64,000 bases of DNA from Gammaproteobacteria bacterium UBA1119 (GTDB lineage: Bacteria > Pseudomonadota > Gammaproteobacteria > Pseudomonadales > Azotimanducaceae): positions 15,271 to 79,270 of the forward strand of contig DCBA01000003.1 in assembly GCA_002313255.1 (NCBI GenBank), given 5' to 3'. The notes under the pieces are model-generated. The model was given only the letters and a program-made list of their open reading frames with translations. It did not search any database and had not been told where the DNA came from. Below are positions 27,607-35,843 of the stretch, piece after piece. The number at the start of each line of letters is the position of its first letter. Positions within the stretch are counted from its first letter, which is position 1. A program made the position numbers and the translations under genes.

Positions 27607-28398
27607 TTAGCCGATCGTTGTTGCCCCACCGTCACAGGGAAGGGTAACCCCGGTCAGGTAGGATCCAGCCCTCGATGAGAGAAATATCGTAAGACCGGAC
27701 GCGTCCTCCATAGATCCCCAGCGCTTCATCGGGAAACTTTCTCGGACTTGGATTTCCATTTCTTCCGTCGCATAAAGTGGTGCGGTCATTTTTGATTTGA
27801 AAGGTCCCGGGGCGATCGCATTGACGTTGATATGGTCGTCCATGAGATCTCGCGCCATTTGTGCCGTCAATTGACCTAAGCCGGCTTTGGCTGCGACGTA
27901 TGAATAGTTTCGTAGTCCACCTGGTTTTAGTCCGTTAACAGAGGTGATGTTGATGATGGAGCTTCGCTGATCGGGCGTCGCGGCGGCGCGAAGTTGCGGC
28001 AATAACGCTTGGGTGAGAAAGAACGGGCTCTTAACATCCAAATCCATGACTCGATCCCAGGCTTTTTCGGTGAATTCGTCGATATCTAAGCTCCACGTTA
28101 ACCCGGCGTTGTTGACCAGGACGTGAAGTTTGTCTTCCGATGCTTGGAGTATCCCGGCAAGTTCCTTACAGCCTGCGATAGTTGAAATATCGCAGGGGAT
28201 CGCGATGCAAGCACCGAGTTTTGAGAGTTGCGTCTCGGCCTCTCGGCAAGCGTCTTCCTTGCGCGACGAGACATAGACCCGAGCACCGCAGCGAACCAAG
28301 CCCTCAGCAATCATCAAGCCGATGCCCCGGGTACCGCCGGTGACTAGGACGACCTTGTCTCGCACCCCAAAGAGATGTTCATAAAATTTTGTACTCAT
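27607..28398 (-). CDS. Short-chain dehydrogenase/reductase
   Basis: Classical SDR of 263 residues from ATG 28398; the longer frame to 28434 would run into the divergent Rieske gene. Cofactor loop TGGTRGIG, NNAG motif, catalytic Ser in NITSVNG, and Tyr/Lys in NYSYVAAKAG. The C-terminal GVTLPCDGGAT is typical. The SSRKE after the second strand suggests NADP(H). It is divergent from the Rieske oxygenase with a gap of 34-67 bases, so the two may share control; dihydrodiol or alcohol oxidation after oxygenation is one possible role. Confidence 0.88.
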   Translation of the reverse strand: MSTKFYEHLFGVRDKVVLVTGGTRGIGLMIAEGLVRCGARVYVSSRKEDACREAETQLSKLGACIAIPCDISTIAGCKELAGILQASEDKLHVLVNNAGLTWSLDIDEFTEKAWDRVMDLDVKSPFFLTQALLPQLRAAATPDQRSSIINITSVNGLKPGGLRNYSYVAAKAGLGQLTAQMARDLMDDHINVNAIAPGPFKSKMTAPLYATEEMEIQVRESFPMKRWGSMEDASGLTIFLSSRAGSYLTGVTLPCDGGATTIG

Positions 28399-28465
28399 AG
28401 CGGGTAGCGTACAACGTTGCGATTTCGCTAGCATGTTTCTAGTAACCGTGATCGGAGAAAGTCCT

Positions 28466-29644
28466 GTGCGCCACGAAGTTCAGGTAGAAATCTTGCGCGA
28501 ACTGATGGGTCAACTTGATGCCGGCGTTAATGCTGACGCAGGCGGCATCCGCATGTGTCCGACAGATACCTACACAAGCCAGGACTTGTTAACGCGCGAA
28601 TGGGATACCTTTTTCTTGGGTCATCCTCAGGTGATTGGCTTGAGTGGGGATCTACCGGAGTCCAATTCGTTTATTACGTCTGAAGACGTGGGTGTGCCCG
28701 TTCTGGGTACGCGGGATCCATCCGGGAAATTTCGAGCATTTCTGAATTCTTGCCGACATCGAGGTTCTATGGTTGTGCACGAACGAAGGGGCTCGAGTGC
28801 CAAGTTTTCGTGTATGTTTCATGGTTGGACCTACGACTCTGCTGGTTCGCTAGTTGGCGTCCCGATGCGGGAGCATTTCGGTGAATTCGATTCATCGTGT
28901 CGCGGGCTCATTGAACTGCCGGCGATGGAAAAACACGGATTTTTGTGGGTTAGTATGAACCCGGACGTGTCCATTAACGCCGATAGTTTATTCGATGGGT
29001 TAGAAGACGATCTGACTCACTGGGGTTGGGATCAGTACGCGTTCATTGGCGAACAAAGCTTCGATATGAGACTCAACTGGAAATTGGCGACCGATACTTT
29101 CGGTGAGACCTACCATTTCAAGCGGTTGCATCGGAACACTCTAGCGAACAGCTTTCATGGAGATGTGCTTTCGTATCGTTCGTACGAGCGTAATCACCGG
29201 ATGGTGCTGTGCCTGAAATCCATCGATCAGTTACGCGGTCAAGCGGAAGCCAACTGGCACATCCATCAAGGTGGGTTCCCCGTTTATTTTCTATATCCAA
29301 ACGTCGTGATTAACGTGAGCAATCGCCGCATTGTCGTGGTCCGGGTATATCCTGACCCCAAAGATCCCGGCCGCTCGATCTCGCGGGTTGGCTATTACGG
29401 CGATCCAGAAACGATCTCCGACAACCCCGAGGTAGGTGAATCCTTTGGCGACGGATTTTCTGCCGTGGTTGAAAAGGAAGATTATGCTCTCGCCGTAACA
29501 GCTCAACGAGCTGCGGAGTCGGGAGTACAGGACTACGTCATATTTGGCCGCAACGAGCCGCCTTTGCATCACTATCACAATACGTTCCGTAAAGCGCTAG
29601 GTATGGACGAGCTGCCTTTATATACGGATGCGCCGACGTCATGA
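28466..29644 (+). CDS. Rieske non-heme iron oxygenase, large subunit
   Basis: Aromatic-ring-hydroxylating-type oxygenase alpha subunit, about 392 residues. GTG 28466, with GGAGAAAG upstream, is the better start; ATG 28433 is the longer alternative. Rieske ligands: Cys and His in SCRHRGS, then Cys and His in CMFHGW, 20 residues apart. Mononuclear iron: the two His in ETYHFKRLHRNT, with the electron-bridging Asp in KLATDTFGE. No beta subunit, ferredoxin or reductase gene is nearby, so electrons must come from elsewhere. Its stop lies in the palindrome TCATGA shared with the convergent esterase gene. Confidence 0.9.
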   Translation: MRHEVQVEILRELMGQLDAGVNADAGGIRMCPTDTYTSQDLLTREWDTFFLGHPQVIGLSGDLPESNSFITSEDVGVPVLGTRDPSGKFRAFLNSCRHRGSMVVHERRGSSAKFSCMFHGWTYDSAGSLVGVPMREHFGEFDSSCRGLIELPAMEKHGFLWVSMNPDVSINADSLFDGLEDDLTHWGWDQYAFIGEQSFDMRLNWKLATDTFGETYHFKRLHRNTLANSFHGDVLSYRSYERNHRMVLCLKSIDQLRGQAEANWHIHQGGFPVYFLYPNVVINVSNRRIVVVRVYPDPKDPGRSISRVGYYGDPETISDNPEVGESFGDGFSAVVEKEDYALAVTAQRAAESGVQDYVIFGRNEPPLHHYHNTFRKALGMDELPLYTDAPTS

Positions 29645-30736
29645 CGTCGTTTGGCTGCTGGTTACGCGTAGTTTGATATTCTTCGACTTGCGGATGTCGA
29701 TCGCAGTTTCGTAACGGACAGCGTCTTCGAGCGTGTAGACTCCAGTCGCCACATGAGGGTGCTGTTCACTGATGTGGTGAACGATGACGCGGTGACTGCC
29801 CTCCGTTGGACCGTGATGCGCATCGATCGAGAATGCGCCGTTCTCGGCCCGGCCGAATTTGACTCGCGCGGTGGGTGCGGATGGATCATTGGGTACGAAG
29901 GTTACCCATGCCATTCCGGGCACGGAACCGTCGATGGCGAGCGTTCCTCGCACCGCGACCCTTGGTTTCTCCGAGAGAAAACCGGATCGACGGAGCCAGC
30001 TCCGCATCGCGTTAAACCATTCACTCACCTCTGGGTCACCGATTGCGAGACCCACCCCGTGTTCACCGTAACCATAGATGTGAAGCTCGCATTGGGCGCC
30101 AGCATTCAGCATGGCCTCATAAAAGAGAACCGATTGTGCCGGTGAGACAATCCGGTCCTCGTGGGTGTGTACCAAAAACGTTGGCGGCGTATTGGCGCTG
30201 ACGTTTGTGTCGGCAGCCGTGTACTCGTCGGCTTTACGACCGCGTTTGATGCCATTGGTGACGGCATAAACTGGAACCAAGAAGTCAGGCCGACATGATT
30301 CACAATCGATGCTATCGGTGGCTTCCCGATCGCGTTCGTCAACATGGGTGCCGACCGAAACAGCGAGGTGCCCACCCGCCGAAAATCCAAGAATACCGAT
30401 GCGTTTTATAGCCCACTTTTCAGCGTAGTGACGCACGAATCGGACTGCTCGCAGTCCGTCGAGTAGCGAAATGTCGGTTCCGTAACGTGTGCCTACGCGG
30501 TACCTGAGTACAAACGCAGTAATCCCGATCCGGTTCAATGCTCGGGCGACTTGCAAGCCTTCATGATCGGATGCAAGTATTCGGTAACCGCCGCCTGGAC
30601 AAACGATGATGCCGCATCCGCTACCTGCTTCGGCCACGTGACAAGATAGAGCTGGGGTATCGAGGACGGCCTCGCCGAGCGCGCCCGGCGCACCGTCGGG
30701 CCACAGAATCTCTTCTACCACCTCAGTATGTCCCAA
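29639..30736 (-). CDS. Acetylxylan-esterase-like hydrolase fused to a C-terminal beta-sandwich domain
   Basis: The first 250 residues form an alpha/beta hydrolase of the BD-FAE/acetylxylan esterase type. Seen: IIVCPGGGYRILASDHEG, TAFVLRYRVG, nucleophile elbow GFSAGGH, acid HTHEDRIV, and His in YGYGEHGVGL. From about residue 255, a second domain follows (VRGTLAIDGSVPGMAWVTFVPND... GAFSIDAHHGP), which has the pattern of the carboxypeptidase-regulatory/transthyretin-like beta-sandwich common in planctomycete proteins. No signal peptide is visible, which is odd for a sugar esterase. The substrate is unknown. Confidence 0.82.
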   Translation of the reverse strand: MGHTEVVEEILWPDGAPGALGEAVLDTPALSCHVAEAGSGCGIIVCPGGGYRILASDHEGLQVARALNRIGITAFVLRYRVGTRYGTDISLLDGLRAVRFVRHYAEKWAIKRIGILGFSAGGHLAVSVGTHVDERDREATDSIDCESCRPDFLVPVYAVTNGIKRGRKADEYTAADTNVSANTPPTFLVHTHEDRIVSPAQSVLFYEAMLNAGAQCELHIYGYGEHGVGLAIGDPEVSEWFNAMRSWLRRSGFLSEKPRVAVRGTLAIDGSVPGMAWVTFVPNDPSAPTARVKFGRAENGAFSIDAHHGPTEGSHRVIVHHISEQHPHVATGVYTLEDAVRYETAIDIRKSKNIKLRVTSSQTTS

Positions 30737-30751
30737 AGCGATATATAGTGT

Positions 30752-32314
30752 TTATGCGGCTTCGTTAAACATGCCGTCTAGATGAGACTCAGGTAGGGGT
30801 TGGGTGCTTCGAGACACCAGGAAGGTTAAAGAAACTGAGACCGCTTCGCCCATTGCTGCGCATGAAAATGGATTCGGTCCCTCGCCGTGCAACCAAACGA
30901 CCGCCCCGTGCAACCAACCACTACCAAACCACGACGGATCCAATAATTGGGTGTGAAGGATAAGGAACGTGACGAAACCAGACGCGAGGCCGGTATAGGC
31001 GCCGGCCCGTGTCACGCCTCGCCATAACGCTCCCACCACCAGCGGTCCGGCGAACGCCGCCATCATCCCCCCGGTGCCGATCCAAACAATCAGCGCGATG
31101 TTGGTTTCCATAAGTGTCCAAGCCAATCCCATGGTGATGACAAGTACGAAAACCGTAGTCACCCGACTTATTGTGAGGACTTGGTGATCAAGCCGGTCTT
31201 CGGACGGCGGTTTTCTGAGGCGTGGAGCGATTGATCGCCGATACAGATCGTTTGCAACGATTTGAGATGAAGAGACCACGAGTCCGTCCGCAGTGGACAT
31301 GATCGCCGCAAGAATCCCAACGCCAATGAGTGCCGCTAGCCAGGTAGGAAACAATTCGATGAAAACAAGCGGTAGCGCTTGATTGGGGTTGGCGCCTTCA
31401 AGAAGGAGCGCGTCGCCGAGGAGCCCTCTCGCGAGCAATCCGCCGAGTCCCATCATCCCGAGAGTCAATCCAAAAAGAAAAGCGAGCTTGATGAACTGAC
31501 GTTGATCGCCTACACCTTTTAAGGCCCAGAGCTTGTTGCCAAGATGGGGAAGCAAGCCAAGCGGGATGTGGGCAAAAAGTACGGCGACGATTGACCACCA
31601 CGAATGCGTAAGTGCTGATTCGGGGTTCAGTGGTTGTACTAGATTGCTGTTCTGTGTCTCCAAACGGTCAATCAAACCAGATAAACCCCCATCCACGCCG
31701 AAACCCGTGAGGACTAAAACGATCACGACAATAGCTAGGATAAGCATCATGACACCTTGGACCCCATCGGTAAGAATGTCGGCATGGGCGCCACCGAGGA
31801 CTACGTAAAAAAGGAGCACCGTGGTCGTGATCAGGAGTGCCCAGAACGGTGAGAGTCCAAGAAAAATTTCGAACATCACGAGCCCTGAAACCAATTGACC
31901 CGCAAGGTAGAAAAATAAAACCAACGAAAAAATAGACACCATGATCCGGATACCCTCGGACTGGTAACGATCGCCCAAGAATTCGGGAATGGAACGGTTG
32001 CCGAACTTATTCCCGGTGGTCGCGATCAGGCGCATGGATATGAGAACCCCGAAATAAACGCCAATGGGATACAGAAAATTTCCCCATTGAGAAGCGAACC
32101 CCCACTGGTATCCGAGACCCGGGCCGCCAAGAAAAGTTGCACCGCTAGCGGTTGTCGCCGCAAACGCGAATGCTAGAAAAATCGGCCCGTAAGAGCCGCG
32201 AGCAGTAGCAAAATCGTCGGCATGCTTAACTCGACGTTGCCCGATCACGCCGATGGCTAACATGCCGCCGATGTATACCACCATGAATATCCAAGACCAT
32301 GTCGCTAAATCCAT
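30752..32314 (-). CDS. Sodium:solute symporter (SSS family)
   Basis: Inner-membrane Na+-coupled transporter of 520 residues with about 13 hydrophobic helices. Seen: ATARGSYGPIFLAFAFAATTASGATFLGGPG (helices 1-2, the SSS signature region), SIPEFLGDRYQ, and GGAHADILTDGVQGVMM, which matches the family pattern after helix 5. It lies 15 bases downstream in direction from the esterase (the symporter is upstream, esterase follows), so import may be linked to hydrolysis of the same compound. Substrates of this family include sugars, amino acids, pantothenate and carboxylates; sequence does not decide which. Confidence 0.9.
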   Translation of the reverse strand: MDLATWSWIFMVVYIGGMLAIGVIGQRRVKHADDFATARGSYGPIFLAFAFAATTASGATFLGGPGLGYQWGFASQWGNFLYPIGVYFGVLISMRLIATTGNKFGNRSIPEFLGDRYQSEGIRIMVSIFSLVLFFYLAGQLVSGLVMFEIFLGLSPFWALLITTTVLLFYVVLGGAHADILTDGVQGVMMLILAIVVIVLVLTGFGVDGGLSGLIDRLETQNSNLVQPLNPESALTHSWWSIVAVLFAHIPLGLLPHLGNKLWALKGVGDQRQFIKLAFLFGLTLGMMGLGGLLARGLLGDALLLEGANPNQALPLVFIELFPTWLAALIGVGILAAIMSTADGLVVSSSQIVANDLYRRSIAPRLRKPPSEDRLDHQVLTISRVTTVFVLVITMGLAWTLMETNIALIVWIGTGGMMAAFAGPLVVGALWRGVTRAGAYTGLASGFVTFLILHTQLLDPSWFGSGWLHGAVVWLHGEGPNPFSCAAMGEAVSVSLTFLVSRSTQPLPESHLDGMFNEAA

Positions 32315-32358
32315 ATCATTTCCTTGGTATTAGGCTTGCCGGTGTTTCCGATATTTTT

Positions 32359-32991
32359 CTATGCCCACCTATCCCATCGCAACGTTTCGGCAACAGGTAA
32401 TCGCGTCAAGGGACCGAACTTTCCGAGAGGGTAACCGACTGGGATGAGACAATATGCGGCCATGTTGTCTGGCAGGTTCAGCGTTTTTCTTACCGCGGCT
32501 GGGTTCGATAATCCTAAGGTAGTGGGAGCTGCTCCTAAACCCAAGGCGCGTGCCGCCAACAATAGATTTTGGACAGCCGGCCAAATTGACCCACCACCAC
32601 CGCTGGGGGCGCCTTCGCCGATTGGTCCGTCAAACTCGTAACAAGCGACGATTAGGACTGGAATTTCATGCATGTGTTCCGCTTGCCAGAGCACGGCATT
32701 GAGCATTCGCGACCGCTTATCCGTGTCTTGATGCGGTAAAGCCGCGGGACGGCCGGATGCTGGGCCGATGTACGCTTCCACCGCAGATCGATTTAAATCA
32801 GCGAGGATTCTTCGCTGTTCTGGATCGCGCACCACAATCCATCGTGCGCCTTGTTGATTGGAACCCGTTGGGGCCTGGTTGGCGGCATCGATCAATTGAA
32901 GGATGTCTTCTTCGGGTACAGGGTCAGTTTTTAAACGCCGCATCGCACGGCAGCTATACATAGTGTCAAAAAGCCCGGGTTGTTCACTCAC
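32359..32991 (-). CDS. Nitroreductase family protein
   Basis: FMN-dependent reductase of 210 residues. The start is GTG 32991: GAGGA lies 7 bases upstream, and the longer frame would overlap the neighbouring isomerase gene. FMN-binding motif SCRAMRRLKTDPV, then NQAPTGSNQQGARWIVV, and IWPAVQNLLLAARALGLG with the C-terminal IPVGYPLGKFG. The natural substrate could be a quinone, an enone or a nitro compound. It follows the dienoyl-CoA isomerase gene by 22 bases on the same strand. Confidence 0.88.
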   Translation of the reverse strand: MSEQPGLFDTMYSCRAMRRLKTDPVPEEDILQLIDAANQAPTGSNQQGARWIVVRDPEQRRILADLNRSAVEAYIGPASGRPAALPHQDTDKRSRMLNAVLWQAEHMHEIPVLIVACYEFDGPIGEGAPSGGGGSIWPAVQNLLLAARALGLGAAPTTLGLSNPAAVRKTLNLPDNMAAYCLIPVGYPLGKFGPLTRLPVAETLRWDRWA

Positions 32992-33013
32992 GGCATTGTC
33001 CTCAGAGTTTGTG

Positions 33014-33838
33014 TTAATCAAGCGGAGGGAGGTCCGCATATGAAGGTTCGTCGCCTTCGGATTTGGCACGAAAATATGCCTGCATTTCGGTTCCCTGCGA
33101 TACGGCACCCATCCAAACCGATTGGTATGCCAGCGTTTCTTGAATACTGTGTTCGCGACCGTAATTGAGCAGGTGCTTCGTGCTTGTTACGGCGAGCGGG
33201 GATTTGGATGCAATTTCTTTCGCAATTGACATGACCGACGTCAGCATCTCGTCGTGGGTTGCGTAAACATTGTTGACAAGGCCGATTTCTTTCGCTTCCT
33301 CCGCAAATAGACGTCTCCCTGTGTACGCGAGTTCGCGCATCAGTCCATCTGGGATGAGGTTGGGTAAGCGCTGCAATGTACCCACGTCCGCGGATAACCC
33401 AATATTGATCTCCTGAATGCAAAAAAAGGCGTCCGATGTGCAGTAACGCATGTCACAGGTGGAAACCATGTCGACGCCGCCGCCGATGCATGCGCCTTGA
33501 ATGGCGGCCAACACCGGCATTCGGGTCTTTTCGATGGTCGTGAACGCCTCCTGTAAACCCGCGAGGTTGCGACGGGCACGCTCGCCTCGTCGACCTGCGT
33601 CGAAGGATTGTTGGGGTGCGGGAGTAGTGAAAGCGGCCGTATCCATGCCCGAGGAGAAGTGTTTGCCTTGCGCCGAAATCACCAACGCGCGGACGGTGCC
33701 ACTCGAATCCATTTCCATTACCGCTGCCGGAAACTCGTTCCAAAACGCGGGCGGCATTCGATTAAATTCGTCGGGTGCGGCGAGTTCGATGTGGCCAACG
33801 CCGTTGTTGATCGTGGTGTTCAATCGGGTGTAGTTCAT
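33014..33838 (-). CDS. Delta3,5-delta2,4-dienoyl-CoA isomerase (ECH1-type)
   Basis: Crotonase-family isomerase of 274 residues from ATG 33838, with GGAAGGA just upstream; a longer frame to 33952 is unlikely. The acidic triad of the mammalian enzyme is complete: Asp in IGGGVDMVSTCDMRYC, Glu in IQEINIG, and Asp in LSADVGTLQRLP. These lines are strikingly close to the eukaryotic ECH1 sequence. The role is to rearrange 3,5-dienoyl-CoA made from odd-position double bonds. It is probably in one operon with the nitroreductase. Confidence 0.9.
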   Translation of the reverse strand: MNYTRLNTTINNGVGHIELAAPDEFNRMPPAFWNEFPAAVMEMDSSGTVRALVISAQGKHFSSGMDTAAFTTPAPQQSFDAGRRGERARRNLAGLQEAFTTIEKTRMPVLAAIQGACIGGGVDMVSTCDMRYCTSDAFFCIQEINIGLSADVGTLQRLPNLIPDGLMRELAYTGRRLFAEEAKEIGLVNNVYATHDEMLTSVMSIAKEIASKSPLAVTSTKHLLNYGREHSIQETLAYQSVWMGAVSQGTEMQAYFRAKSEGDEPSYADLPPLD

Positions 33839-33929
33839 AACATCCTTCCATGCAATATCGATCAGAGGCATACGGTCCTGTCGGTCAGCGACACCGTAGA
33901 CCATAGCGCCGTAGAGCGATTTATTTTGT

Positions 33930-33985
33930 GTGGCGGGCGGGAATTGATTCAAACTCCCGTCTCCATGCTAGCCCGCTCCCGCCAC
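33930..33985. repeat. Bulged GC-rich inverted repeat in a divergent promoter region
   Basis: GTGGCGGG (33930-33937) pairs with CCCGCCAC (33978-33985), and the adjoining CGGG (33938-33941) pairs with CCCG (33972-33975), leaving a 2-base bulge. This is a 12-pair stem with a 30-base loop. It sits between the dienoyl-CoA isomerase gene (minus) and the DUF35 gene (plus). It may be an operator or a folded leader. No T-run follows, so it is not an obvious terminator. Confidence 0.4.
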
Positions 33986-34120
33986 AAACTATAGCAGGAT
34001 GGTGTGATGGATTTGATCGGTTCGAGGATGTTGATTTGCCGAATACGACCAACTAGTAACGCCGTTTCGGTTCTCGTGCTAAGTTTGACAGCCGGGCAGG
34101 AGCATTGAGGAAGGACGAAC

Positions 34121-34537
34121 GTGGCGTATAACAAACCCATCCCTCGTAAGGGTCAGCACAACCAGCCGTTTTGGGATGGCGCTAAGGAAGGCAAGCTGAT
34201 GCTGCCGCGATGTACGTTGTGCGGGAAAGTGCACTGGTATCCGAGACTGATATGTCCATCGTGCCACTCCACGGATTTGGAATGGATCGAGGGCAGTGGT
34301 GAGGGCCGGTTACACACGTTTGCCGTTCAGCACCGTGCATTTGGTGGTTGGGCGGAAGAAGTTCCCTACGTGACCGCATATATCGATCTTAATGAAGGCG
34401 ATCGAATGATGACGGTCCTTCGTGGCGTGGATCCGAATAAGCCTGAGGACATCAAGATAGGGGCAAAGGTCAAGGTCGAATTCGACCAAGCTGATGACGA
34501 TACACACATCCCATTTTGGCGGGTGGTGGAGGAGTAA
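34121..34537 (+). CDS. DUF35 OB-fold/zinc-ribbon acyl-CoA-associated protein
   Basis: Small partner protein of 138 residues. The rubredoxin-like zinc ribbon has four cysteines in CTLCGKVHWYPRLICPSC, followed by an OB fold (GRLHTFAVQHRAF ... PYVTAYIDL). Proteins of this type bind thiolase-like enzymes and help hold the CoA substrate. The start GTG 34121 has GAGGAAGGA upstream. The thiolase-like gene begins 2 bases after its stop, so the two are almost certainly made together and form a complex. Confidence 0.9.
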   Translation: MAYNKPIPRKGQHNQPFWDGAKEGKLMLPRCTLCGKVHWYPRLICPSCHSTDLEWIEGSGEGRLHTFAVQHRAFGGWAEEVPYVTAYIDLNEGDRMMTVLRGVDPNKPEDIKIGAKVKVEFDQADDDTHIPFWRVVEE

Positions 34538-34539
34538 CT

Positions 34540-35781
34540 ATGGCAGCAATAAACTTATCGATGGGCGCAGCCATCGTTGGAGCGGCGGAATCGAACGAAA
34601 TCGGTTATCCCGAGGAACGGGGTGAAAAGGTTACTTCGTTGCAACATCACATTCAGGCGATCAAGAACGTTTCTGAGTACACCGGTATACCGATATCGGA
34701 TATCGAAGGCATTTTTTCTACTGGATGGTCGGTGGAGTTGGCAGAACATCTAGGCATCCGTCCCCATTACATCGATACAACCTCGGTTGGCGGCTGTTCA
34801 TTTGAGATACACGTACACCATGCGCTAGCAGCCATTGCGTCAGGAATCATTGATGTTGCCGTCGTTAGTCATGGCGAAGCGGGTTGGTCGTATCGTGGTG
34901 CTGGGGGCGGTGGCGGTGGCCGTGGAGAGATGTCACCTGGCGCAGAAATGACCATGGCCTATGGAACCTTCGGTGCGCCATCGCAGTACGCGCACGCCAT
35001 GGTTCGACACATGCATCAATATGGGTCAACGGTTGAGGACTTCGCTCACATCTCGGTCGTGACGCGAGAGTGGGCACAGAAGAATCCGCGCGCTCTGATG
35101 TTCACCGATGCTTCTCAAGCGGAGGTGAAATTAGGCGAGCGAACACCCAACCCGTTCGGCGGCCCGATTACGGTACAAGATGTCTTAGATGCTCGAATCA
35201 TTGCGTGGCCATTGACATTATTTCACTGCTGTTTGGTGACAGATCATGGTGGCGCAGTCATCGTTGCGCGACCGGAGATTGCGCGGAGCCTCCGTACCAA
35301 CCCCGTGTGGATCGCGGGCGCTGGTGAATCTATGGCACATCAGAATATGTTGGAGATGGATGACTTCACGGCGACCTCCGCGGCACGCTCGTCGGCGATC
35401 GCATACGAGATGGCGGGCCTTGGGCCTCAGGATATGGACATGGCGCTGATCTATGACTCGTTCACGGTCACCGCGGCAATCACCGCGGAGATGCTTGGTT
35501 TGGCGCCCAGGGGTCAAGGATGTCGTTTGTGGAAGGATGGAGATGCTGCGCCCGGCGGCCGGCTGCCGATCAACACCAACGGGGGTGGCTTGTCATTTAA
35601 TCACTCGGGGATGTATGGGATGCAATTGCTGGTTGAGGCGTATCGACAGTTGTCGGGGACGGCTGAAGACGGCATCAACGGAATTGAAGGAAAACAAACG
35701 GATTCGCACACGTGCGTCGTTAATGGCACCGGCGGAACGCTGTCGACCACGGGGACGCTCGTACTGGTTTCCGATGATTGA
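34540..35781 (+). CDS. SCP2-type thiolase-like protein
   Basis: Thiolase-fold enzyme of 413 residues from ATG 34540 with GGAGGAG upstream. In the first half, TSVGGCSFEIHVHHALAAI places a Cys near the position of the thiolase nucleophile. SHGEAGWSYRGAGGGGGG is an unusual glycine run. C-terminal features are NTNGGGLSFNHSGMYG (His motif) and NGTGGTLSTTGTL. The DUF35 gene before it and the MaoC gene after it recall the steroid side-chain system, in which a thiolase-like protein plus DUF35 acts as a retro-aldolase rather than a thiolase. Either activity is possible. Confidence 0.85.
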   Translation: MAAINLSMGAAIVGAAESNEIGYPEERGEKVTSLQHHIQAIKNVSEYTGIPISDIEGIFSTGWSVELAEHLGIRPHYIDTTSVGGCSFEIHVHHALAAIASGIIDVAVVSHGEAGWSYRGAGGGGGGRGEMSPGAEMTMAYGTFGAPSQYAHAMVRHMHQYGSTVEDFAHISVVTREWAQKNPRALMFTDASQAEVKLGERTPNPFGGPITVQDVLDARIIAWPLTLFHCCLVTDHGGAVIVARPEIARSLRTNPVWIAGAGESMAHQNMLEMDDFTATSAARSSAIAYEMAGLGPQDMDMALIYDSFTVTAAITAEMLGLAPRGQGCRLWKDGDAAPGGRLPINTNGGGLSFNHSGMYGMQLLVEAYRQLSGTAEDGINGIEGKQTDSHTCVVNGTGGTLSTTGTLVLVSDD

Positions 35782-35843
35782 GGAACGTTAGGTAAGCGAT
35801 AGGGCGTGACCATCAACATATTGGATATATAGGAACGAGTTAC

